DNA of 64,000 nt from Lytechinus pictus (Eukaryota > Echinodermata > Echinoidea > Temnopleuroida > Toxopneustidae), in NCBI RefSeq assembly GCF_037042905.1, contig NC_087249.1, positions 38,183,401 to 38,247,400 of the forward strand. Direction: 5' to 3'. Positions 36,801-48,800 of this stretch are shown here, in pieces (the stretch's first letter is position 1; every line of letters starts with the position of its first letter). The translations under genes and the position numbers were made by a program. The notes under the pieces are model-generated. The model was given only the letters and a program-made list of their open reading frames with translations, made no database searches and had not been told where the DNA came from.

Positions 36801-39800
36801 TAAAAATGAAAAGAAAATGGAGTAAGAAAGATTTTCTTAATTTTATAGTCCCCATCCAGCGTAAACAACATGAATATTTGAGGTCACAAAATCAGCTGAT
36901 TCGCACTAAAACAACAGGTTGCGCATGTGGCACACATTCCAAGGGCGGGAATTCGGGGAAACCCGTTTCACAATGATTGGCTCGACCCAGAAAGTGAATA
37001 GTAATTCGATCACGTGCCATCAACTTTGGGGCGTCTCGTTCACATTCCAACTCATTTCATAAACATCATCCACTCGCAGTAATTGGGCTGACGACGTTGT
37101 AAAGATAACTCTTTATAAAGCATAATTCCGATATAAAAACATATATAAAGACATAAAATTGAACAATGCATCCAACGATATTCAAATTATACTAGCAACT
37201 CAACAAAAGAAATACATATCCTCTAAAACGTTCACACATATCAACTTCGATAAATCGTACTTGAAATGAATATCTGTGAATGATTTGTTAATTCCACTTT
37301 ATGTTGAATGTGTTTGAATCACATACCCCTCCAGACCCAAGGTGGATTTCCCAATCGCCATAAAGATTATTCAGCCACAATCACAACAGACACATCCATA
37401 AATGAATATTAATTTCATTGGCTCCGAACATATTGACTTCTTTTTGCCAATCCCCTCCCCCTCAAACATCCCATCATTTCCATTTACATTGCCCATGACA
37501 ACCCCCCTGTTACACCCACAAATGTAATAATCGCCCACAAATGTAATAACGCCCACAAATGTAATAACACTTTACCCACAAATGTAATAACACCCACAAA
37601 TGTAATATAGTAACACTTTACCCACAAATGTAATAATTTTGATCGCCCACAAATGTAATAATGACTTTACCCACAAATGTAATAAATTTGAAGGGATTTT
37701 TGGCGAATCCGTTCTAAACTGAAATCCTATAGTAATATGTTCATATAGCACAAAAGTGCAGTCTTTTTTCCAGACCCGGTTAATAAAGAAAGTATAATAT
37801 AATCCAAAGTCTTTTCTTCCAGACCCGGTTGTTTCAATAATTATAATATAAGTTCAGTCTTTTTTCCAGACCAAGTTGTTTAAAAAATTATAATATAACT
37901 CCAAAGTCTTTTTTCCAGACCCAGTTGTTTCAAAAATTATAATATAAGTCCAAAGTCTTTTTCCAGACCCGGTTGTTTCAAAAATCATAATATAAGTTCA
38001 GAGTCTTTTTTCCAGACCCGGTTGTTAAAAAAAAATTACAATATAATATAAATCCAAAGTCTTTTTTCCAGACCCGGTTATTTCAAAAATTATAATATAA
38101 GTCCAAACTAAGATATGATAATGATATTCCAGTGGAATAAAAATGAGAATCGAGCTTAGTCTTCTTCCAGACCCAGTTAAGTAAAACTGGTGGAATTAGT
38201 GTCTTTGTTGTTGTTTTCACTTATACGGCCCATATAGTGAATATATGCGCTAAGGGTAAATTGAGAATCAAGCATAATCTTTTCTCCAGACCCGGTAACT
38301 AAAACTAAAACCCTATAGTAATGTGTTCGTATAGCACAAATGTGCAAAGTCTTTTTCCAGACCCGGTTAATTAAAAAAGTATTATAAGTCCAATGTCTTT
38401 TTTCCAGACTCGGTTGTTTCAAAAATTATACTGTTAAGTTCAAAGCCTTTTTTCCAGACCCGGTTGTTAAAAAAATTATAATATAATTTCAAAGTCTTTT
38501 TTCCAGATCCGGTTGCTTCCAAATTATAATATAAGTCCAAACTAAAACAACAAAACAAAGACCTATGGTGTAGTCTTTGCTCTAGACTCAGTTATTTCAA
38601 AATAGGAAATTATAAGAAACAATAAAAACAAACAAACTATATCAACAAAGACCCCACAATATCATTGATGTAGAACAACGTTGTTATTGTTATCTTGGGT
38701 TTTAAGGTGCGTATCATTCAGATATGAACATTTACGCCTATGATTAATTTGTCGTTTTTGTGGTATGCGTTATCACAGGGTTTTAATAGTTTAGAAGATG
38801 CTGGGGTTAAGTTTTAAGATTAAAGTTTCGCTTAATTTGTATTTTTTTCAGAAAACTGGGTGTGGGGTACAGACAACACTCTAAATCTAAGCATTTTAAC
38901 TGGGCTTAATTTTGAAATTTGGTCTTAGTTTTTTTTTTCTCAATATTTCTTTATTTTTTAAATAACCGGGTCTAGACGAAAGACTAAGCATAATACTCGT
39001 GTTATTCCACAGGAATAAGAATATGACAAAGTCTTGTGTTTTTAAGACTGTTTGAATTATTTTTTAAATGACTGGGTCTGGAATAAAGACAACGCTCTGA
39101 ACATGTGCTTTTCTACATGGTCTTAATTTGGAGGATTGTTGGTTTTTAGATTCGTTGTTGGGGTTGGGTTTTATTGCTTTTTTATTCTTGAAATAACTGT
39201 GTCTGGAGGAAAGTCTACAATCGATCTTCATGTTATTCCACAGTAATTAGATTATTGGGTATTCGTTTTAGGATATTTAAAACTATTTTTTTTTTTCAAA
39301 TAAACACCAAGTCTGGAGAAAGGATGTTTGCTTTACCCATGCATTATTACAATGTTTTGTAAGGGTCTTAGTATTATTTTTTTTTTAAACTGGGTGTGGG
39401 GTAAATACATATTTTTACACCCAGTTACACCCAGTAAGGGTGTAACTTTTGAAGATTGGTCTTAGATTTGAACTGTTGAAGTTTTTTTAATTCATTTTTT
39501 TTAAATAACCGGGTCTCGAGAAAAGAGTACGTTTTAAAACTCGTGTTATTCCAGAAGAATAAGAATATGATATAGTCTTACGTTAGAAGATTTTTTTTGG
39601 TAATTTTTTTAATGATTAGGTCTGGAATAAAGACAATGCTCTAAACCTCTTTTTAAAACAGGTTCTTAGGTTGAAGGATTGTTTGGTCTTAGATTTGGAA
39701 TTTTGTAATGTTTGAAACAACCGGGTCGGGAAAAAGACTTTGGACTTATATTATAATTTTTTTAACAACCGGGTCTTGAAAAAAAGAATTAATTTAGACT

Positions 39801-42800
39801 TATGTCATAAATATTAAATTAACCAGGCCTGGAAAAAAGACTTTGCACTTTTGTGCTATATGAACGCATTACTATAAGGATGTAGTTTTTAGTTTTAAGT
39901 AACCGGGTGTGGAGAAAGACTACGCTTGATTCTCAATTTATTCACAATACGCACCGTGTAAGTTCAAACACCAACAAAGACATTAATTCCATCAGTTCTA
40001 ATTAACTGGGTCTGGAGAAAAGACTAAGCTCGATTCTCATTTTAATTCCACTGGAATATCATTATCGTATCCTAGTTTGGATTTATTTTATATTTTTTTA
40101 AATAACCGTGTCTGGAAAAAAAAGACTTTGGACTTTTATTATAATTTTTGAAACAACCGGGTCTGGAAAAAAAACTTTAAATCATATTATAATTTTTGAA
40201 TTAATCGGGTCTGGAAAAAAAGACTTTACACTTTTGTGCTATATGAACGCATTACTATAGGATTTCAGTTTAGAACGGATTCGCCAAAAATCCCTTCAAA
40301 TTTATTACATTTGTGGGTAAAGTCATTATTACATTTGTGGGCGATCAAAAATTATTACATTTGTGGGTAAAGTGTTATTACATTTGTGGGCGTTATTACA
40401 TTTGTGGGTAAAGTGTTATTACATTTGTGGGTGCAACACCCCCCCCCCCATTATTCTCTCTTTCTCCTTTACACAAATTAATTTCAAATAATATTTTATT
40501 TTAAATTGTAATTGTTAAAGAACAAGTCCACCCCAACAAAAAGTTGATTTGAATAAAAAGAGAAAAATCCAACAAGCATAACACTGAAAATTTCATCAAA
40601 ATCAGATGTAAAATATTTTTAAGTTTCGCTTAATTTCACAAAACAGTTATATCAGAGATGCCAACCTCCAAAAAGCAAAAACAGTATTCTGAGAGGAAAA
40701 AACAGTATTTTGATTTTTAAAAAAGTATTTTGTAAAATATAACGAAGCGAAACGACCGAGCCGGGGAGAGGGGGTGTCCCTCTCCCACAGTAAGGAGATT
40801 TATCAACTTTGGGGTTCAGAATCCTGCATGGTGCATTCTCTGGTAAGATGATTCCATTTCTAACAAAACACATAAATCACACCAGAAAAAAAATGAAACC
40901 AGCACAAGCGAATAAAATTTATATGTCTTAAAAAGATGCAATAAAAACAAATATCTAACCATAGAACCTTACAGCAGGCACTGTCGAATGTAAAGTGTAG
41001 AAAAATGGTAAGGATTTATCAATCATACCACCTTTAGCCATCAAATTAGCCATCAATGTTTCAGCTCTGATCGTCGAGTAGTCCCCTCTTCTGAAGAAAT
41101 GTCCAATGTTTTGATTAGTTTCACGACTTTGTGCGAGGTTGAGGTGCTTCTTCCGTTTGATATGGGCAGTAATGTCATTCGCTCCTCCGTGTGAAATCAC
41201 ATTGACAGACAGTGCACCGTGCGGTAAATTCATCCATTTTGGAACGGATAATACAAGGCCACCGAGTCGAGTATTCCTCTCGAAACATCTGTTTCCGTTG
41301 TGATTTAGACTTAGAGGACGAAGTTGACGCCATGATTAATCAAGACCAGACAAATCAACAAATCGACAACGATCGTGCATCAATCACACACACGTGGGCA
41401 AAACATGTCTTCGCAAATCGCGATCGCATGTACATACTATGGGGGATCCACTACATGTATACAGTACAGTAGTACAGCGAGCTTGCTTTGCTCAGTACTT
41501 GTGTATCGGTTGGCGCGCATGCGCACCAGCACACAAAGCACCACCACATTAGGGATTTATGCATTAGTAGAAATGCGTAATTTATTACCGCACCACCTAT
41601 CGTAATGCACACTCGCCTTAAACACCCAGCTAGCTACACACAATGCATATTGTACACGATCAAAATTTTAAGAAAACGTATTTTACAAAGAAAAAACGTA
41701 ACGCCATATTTTGGGTGAAAAAACGTAACAAATACGGCAAAAAAGTAACGGTTGCCATCTCTGTTATATGCACATCCTGGCTGGTATGCAAATGAGGGGA
41801 CTATGACGTCATCCACTCAATATTTCTTTTGTATTTTATTATATGAAATATGAAATATTCTAATTTTCTCCTCATTGTCAAGTGATACAACAATTAATTC
41901 CTCTCTGAACATATGGAATTAGCATTGTTTTAAACTATATGGTTCAGTCAAGTTGGTCCTTATTGTCACGTCTATAAAAAATGAAATATTGTATAATTGA
42001 AACAATAAAAAACAAAAAAGAAATAGTGAGAGATGGACATCATCGACTGACTCACCTAGTTGTGCATATCACTGTTTTGTGAAAAATAAGCGAAACTTTA
42101 AAATCTCATAACTTTTTTATTTTACATCCGATTTTGATGAAATTTTCAGCACTATGCTAGTTTGATTTTTCTATATTTATTAAAGTCAGCATTTTCCTGG
42201 GGTGGACTTGACCTTAAAGCACATGTAAAACAAATTCATAAAGTATTCACGATGTGATGACTTAAAACATTTCTCAGGACCGTGACGGGCGCGTTCATTA
42301 TTTAATTGGCAGGCAAAGAACAATACAAAATGAAAACACTGTACGTATACCGTAAGTAACGGTGTATTAACCGCACCTTTTTCTCGGCGGGATATAAGCA
42401 AAAGTCGGGGGTGCGGTTTATCCACGGTGAAGGGTCTGAGCCCGCCCGCGTAACCCCTCCCGAATATGTAAGAAGTCTGCCAGTTCACAACACATCGAGT
42501 GGCCGGGCGTAGCCGCCCAGGGCAATGTCGTTTAGAGGAGTATGAGCCGCGGGTAATGGGAAGCGATTATTACGATCTTAACCCTAATTCTCCCTCGACA
42601 ATTTTCGTGATACATCTGCTGCGCAAAATTTTTTGACCTCGCCGCTCACAGACTTTTTACTTTCAAGTCTCGCGCAAATTTTGAGACCAAATTTGTGACG
42701 CCCGGGTACGCGGTTACGACATTACGCAACATTATGTAAGTGCATGTCAGACCCAAAATTGCTCATAAATGTGATTTCATGTACAAATCCAATGCAAATT

Positions 42801-45800
42801 GCAAATTGTGTATTGGCCAAAATTCATAAATGTATCATTATTTCTACTTTTACTGATTAAACTTAATTAATTTTGCTTTGTTTGTGATCAGAATTAAGTC
42901 TGGAACGATTTCCATCGAAAAAACAATAAAAAAACAAAAAGTAAAAAAACAAAGAAATACATAAGAAATTTAAAAAACAATAAAATACATAAGAAATAGG
43001 TCTTGGTACCAGAATTTTTTTCGTTCACAATTGTTAGGAATGCTATAAAAAATATTTTCGCCCATTCTAGGAGCTTTATTTAGTGAATCAGAGCAAAAAG
43101 TATGATTTCATTAATAAATTAGCATAATTAATTCATATAAAATAAAAATATATGAATTAAGTGAAATTTACCAATGCAACGGCGTAGATTACGTCATTAT
43201 CTACCATCATGCAAATTTTCGTTGTGATCGCGCAATCCACGGCTGAGATCTTAAGGGGGGGCCATAATGCCCCCCCCCGGGAATGACAAGAATCAAAATA
43301 CCCCGGGAGATTGAGGGTTAATCAAATAGTGTCCATAACAAATGCACCCACCTTCATGACACTAATTTCGACTTTATTCTCGATTCAAAGCAGCGAAGTT
43401 CCCTGGCTAAGTTCAAAGAAACGCCAAGCATTCTCGGTAATAATTTGTCACAGCTGAGCAAGAGCCGAGAGCTAGCTTGCGTTGTATTGTGGTTTTAGTG
43501 CGACTTAAGCTGGCGCTATTCATTTTAACCCCTCAAAGTCCCGTTTCGCGCCAGCTTATTTTTTTCTTTCCTGTTTGCTTTTCATAAGATACCATGTACA
43601 CCGTGCACCACGTATGAGAGAGACGGCACGAAGCCGTAAAACAACTGGAAAAAATGCCAATTTCTTTGTTTCTTAAACCTTCCTGTAATCCTGTATACAA
43701 AATTCATGCTAAGCCATCGAATGCTAGACAAATTCTGAAAGTGATTGTGAGGTTGTGATGCAAGAAATGTGAAAGACACAGTTCACAATTTGATAAGATG
43801 TACTGGTAGTGGTACCGTATCGAAGTTTGCAATGTACATGTACAAGAACGGCAGTGCTGTGTGTGTATACACTGTGACTGTGAGGTGAGTGAGTGTGTAA
43901 GTGGCCAATATTGTAGGGACCTTTCTTTCTTGCTAACATTTGTAGATGAATTGATCAAGAACAGCAGATTTCCGAATACCGGTAATCTCTTTGAATACTT
44001 TAAAATCTTTAACTTAGTTTTTGTTTCTTCGTACCTCAAATATGCATGTAAATGTGAGAAGGATTTTTTTTTTTTTTTTAGTCCAAAGTTGGGGGTGCGG
44101 TTAATACACGGGTGCGGTTAATACACCGTTACTTACGGTAACTCTCATTCAAAAATGAGTCGTAATATAATAAATAGTATGAATAATATTAATAAAAATT
44201 ATTACTTAGGAAAATTATAATAGATTCAATGAATATCTGAAAATAAACAATCATTCAAATCAAATTAGTTTTGGACCCCATCTAATTTTGGAAGGATTTT
44301 GATGCTATGTGCGATTTGTATTCTGTACTGTGGCTGATGTGTGGCATGTGGCGAGTGTGAGACAAAACTTGGTAGATACGCCGTCGCGAAATTAATCAAC
44401 ACTTTCAAAAGATGATGTAGAGATCAAGACTTTGGAAATTATGGAGTAAAATCGGAATATAAATGTGAATAAATCATTTTGCTGTAAGTAAATGAGTTGG
44501 AAATAACATCAATCCATTCCTTTGGTTTTGTCATTATTAACGTGATCTTTGAATAATTTTCTCAATTCGCTCGATCTACGGCAGTGTCAATTTGTCATCG
44601 GAAAAGCATTCATGCACTCAGGCTGGGACTGGATGCAATTAAATTTCGATCGAATTTTTATATCATTTTTGACACACTTTACTTTTGACGAAAGAAGTGA
44701 CAATATCAAGTGAAATTCGTAACATCTGAATTACAATGTCCAAACAAGTAACCCACAGTACCCTTCTCCCTCACTTTAGTTTTAGCGTATTTACTACCAT
44801 TTTTAAGACGTTAATGTGAGCAATGCGATACGCAAATGCGAGGTAAACATCTTCGCGCCTCCTACATACGATCGAGAGAGAAAGAGAGTTTGGGGCCTCG
44901 AGTCGAGGTCGTGTCGTATAGCGTAGACTTCGCTCCGAGTGAGTCAAATAATTCCCGGGAAGAAATCGTGGACGAAATAATCGAAAAGTTTATTTTAGGA
45001 TCTGAAAAGCACTTTAAAAAATATATATATATTATTCAGTTTTTGGTGTAAATCTAGGCCTGTTTTAAAGTTGTCGGCCACGGTTGTCGGGGAAGTTCAT
45101 GGTTGACGGCTTTGCCCTGAAAATTTTCAGGGTTGTCGGCGCCCGCCCACCGTGACGCATGGTAGCGAGAACGTTGGATACAATACTATGTTCAATGAAT
45201 AAATAAAAATATATAATAAAAAAAATAAATAATGACGTTTGACCTTGATCATGCGACCTAAGACTTGTCAGTGATACTTGATTAAAATCAATAGAATTGC
45301 TAGGATCTATGCTAGTATCATACACACCAAATTATATGAGCCTAGCCTAGGTTAAGTTCAACTAAAGTTATCGAGTTAACAAAGACTTTAGAAGGGTAAC
45401 ATGAAAACATGTTACTGTGATCTTGACCTTTGGACCTCAAAATCAATAGGCTTCCTGAGATTTATGCTAGTATCATACACACCAAATTATATGAGCCTAG
45501 GTTCCGTTAAACTAAAGTTATCGTATTTACAAGGACTGAAGAAGGATAAGATGAAAACATGTCACTGTGACCTTGACCTTGTGACCTCAAAATCGATAGG
45601 CTTCCTCGTATCCATGCTAGTATCATACACACTCAATTATATGAGCCTAGGTTAAGTCAAACTGAAGTAATCGCATTTACAAGGAAAAGTTACCGGACGG
45701 ACAGACACCGAGGGTTATACCATAATATGTCCTGTCTAGGACGGGCGTATAAAAATGCTTAAAATATCCAGTTTTCAGGAATTAATATCAACAAATATCG

Positions 45801-48800
45801 AGCTGTCATTAGGCTTATTAGATTAATAAATACAAAAATTACATTTTCATGACTTCCTAATAATTTAATTGTCCTTTTTTTCAGAATGAAATATAACTAG
45901 ATTTTAATTCGTCATGCGGACGAATTAGGTGGTCTGTCCTTATTCTCGCCATCATGATCACTATTACCATGTTCAAGCAGATCAATATGATCTTCATGAT
46001 GACAACGGAATGTTCATTATGGATGGAATACTTGTGAAAGTCGGGAGATGATAAAGAACTGTGAAATTGGTCTCTTTGATATATGAAAATACATGTGATA
46101 TGAAAATAGTAATTATAATCTGTTTAATCTTGCTAAATTTTAACTTTCATACCTTTTAAATACCAAAAAGGATCATGTACGAGGTGGTAAAAAGAAAAAA
46201 AAAGAAAAAAAAAATCATCTTGTTCACCCCCAGGACTCGAACCTGCGCCCCCGAGAACTCAAGTCAAGTGCGTTATCCATTGAGCCACGATATTCCCCAT
46301 AGAGATTACACGTTCCCATAGAGATTACACGTAAGCAAATTTGAGAATTACAAATCCAATTTTGCAAGCGAAAAACGGGCATGATCCTGGCATCTGATCG
46401 AAAAATGGAGGGCACATTTCCGAAAGCTTAGAATCTCAGCTACATCATACCAAAAGCTCAGGGATAACTAACAAGAAAAAATGGAGATATAGCTCACGAA
46501 ATAGAGGAATGTAGAATCTAGTTTTGAGAAAAAGTCATGTCCCATAGAGATTACACGTAAAATGAGGAAAAATGACATGCCTCTTTTCATCGCAATTTTA
46601 CACCATGATGCGTTTTTCAAAATGAAAATTCATGTGTACTGACGAGAAAGAGTACATTCTAAACCACAACATATCGAAATTTGGGCGAAAAATGATCAAT
46701 ATTCACGGAGTTATGATCAAATTTGCATAAATTTGATGACGTAATTTTTGAAAAAATGAAATTTTCAGTTTAGGCGCAATTTTGATGACGTGATGATCAA
46801 ATTGAGGGACAATGGTGACATGAAATCAAATTTACAACTCATACTCTATCGATATATGAAAAAAAAAATTGGGGTCAATGGACTATTTAAAGAGCTACAG
46901 TGAATTTTCAATAGACATGTTTTTGCCCATATATGGCCTGTAGTGAGAGCTCGCGCGCACACGTGCTGCAAAGTTTAACGGGTGATAATTTCGTTATTAC
47001 TTGTCGTAGAAGGTTGATCAAGGTATCAAATTGTTCAGAATTATATTATCGGTGCATTGATATAAAAAAAAATGGCGATTCTATGTTGGAAGATGTAATT
47101 ACGCGCGAAAACGTGCACGCATGTGCGTGCCCGCGTTTTTTTGCAAAATGCTTAAAATGGCCTGAAACGTATGGAAAATTAATTTGGAACGAATTTGAGC
47201 ATTTTAACATTTTAATGCGCGCGTACGTGCGCGTCGAGGTGCGCGCGCGGAATTTGATGAAATTTTTAGTTGACCGTTGACCTGAAGTTCATGTATACCA
47301 AATATAGTTGATTTTTGATGACTCGTTATCGAGATATGATAATGACCTGATTTTTACAAAATGGCGCCTGGATGACTTCACGATGACCTAATGACCTTGA
47401 AAAAAGGAGGGCACACTTCCGAAAGCTTAGAATCTCAGCTACATCATACCAAAAGCTCAGGGATAACTAACAAGAAAAAATGGAGATACAGCTCACGAAA
47501 TAGAGGAATGTAGAATCTAGTTTTGAGAAAAAGTCATGTCCCGTAGAGATTACACGTAAAATGAGGAAAAATGACATGCCTCTTTTCATCGCAATTTTAC
47601 ACCATGATGCATTTTTCAAAATGAAAATTCATGGTGACTGACGAGAAAGAGTACATTCTAAACTACAACATATCGAAATCTGGGCGAAAAATGATCAATA
47701 TTCACGGAGTTATGATCAAATTTGCATAAATTTGATGACGTAATTTTTGAAAAAATGAAATTTTCAGTTTAGGCGCAATTTTGATGACGTCATGATCGAA
47801 TTGAGGGACAATGGTGACATGAAATCAAATCTACAACTCATACTCTATCGATATATGAAAACAAATTGGGGGTCAGCGGACTATTTAAAGAGCTACAGTG
47901 AATTTTTAATAGGCATGTTTTTGCCCATATATGGCCTATAGTAAGAGCTCGCGCGCACACGTGCTGCAAAGTTTAACGGGTGATAATTTCGTTATTACTT
48001 GTCGTAGAAGGTTGATCAAGGTATCAAATTGTTCAGAATTATATTATCGGTGCATTGATATAAAAAAATTTGGCGATTCTATGTCGGAAGATGCAATTAC
48101 GCGCGAAAACGCGCGCGCATGTGCGTGCGCGCGTTTTTTTGCAAAATGCTTAAAATGGCCTGAAACGTATGGAAAATTAATTTGGAACGAATTTGAGCAT
48201 TTTAAAATTTTAATGCGCGCGTACGTGCGCGTCGAGGTGCGCGCGCGGAATTTGATGAAATTTTTCGTTGACAGTTGACCTGAAGTTGATGTATACCAAA
48301 TATAGTTGATTTTTGATGACTCGTTATCGAGATATGATAATGACCTGATTTTTACAAAATGGCGCCTGGATGACGTCACGATGACCTAATGACCTAGAAA
48401 AAGTTGATTTACCTTGAAAACATAGGGCTTGATGACTGACAGAAATTTGAAGGAAATTGACCATGTCGATTTCGAGTGAACGTGTGTACAAAAAAGTGTA
48501 CGGAAGAAATAAAAATAAATAAAGAATAAATAAAGAATAATAATAAACTAGATTTTAATTCGTCATGCGGACGAATTAGGTGATCTGTCCTTATTCTCGC
48601 CATCATGATCACTATTACCATGTTCAAGCAGATCAATATGATCTTCATGATGACAACGGAATGTTCATTATGGATGGAATACTTGTGAAAGACGGGAGAT
48701 GATAAAGCACTGTGAAAAGGGTCTCTTTGATATATGAAAATACATGTGATATGAAAAAAGTTATTATAATCTGTTTAATCTTGCTAAATTTTAACTTTCA

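Larger units (their letters stand above)
40653..41763. mobile_element. hAT-like element with 14-bp inverted ends, inserted in the MITE
   Basis: The ends CAGAGATGCCAACC (40653) and GGTTGCCATCTCTG (to 41763) are inverted with one mismatch. TTATAT flanks both sides (40647-40652 and 41764-41769), so the duplication is 6 bp, or 8 bp with one change. It carries a broken BED-type zinc-finger exon on the minus strand and GCGCATGCGC at 41515-41524, about 180 bp before that gene's start. Confidence 0.82.
40519..42213. mobile_element. TTAA foldback MITE interrupted by a hAT-like element
   Basis: TTAA at 40515-40518 and 42214-42217 bounds the usual GAACAAGTCCACCCC and GGGGTGGACTTGACC ends. MITE sequence breaks at CAGTTATAT (40652) and resumes at 41764 with TTATATGCACATCCTGG. 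Confidence 0.88.

Noticed and set aside
37512..37685. Regular short repeats that look CRISPR-like
   Set aside because: The spacers are short and repeated, the array is mirrored at 40298-40433, and the genome is eukaryotic; these are foldback arm repeats.
46218..46295. Possible tRNA gene on the minus strand
   Set aside because: A and B boxes are good but the acceptor stem does not pair, and the copy at 48874 shows it belongs to a repeat.
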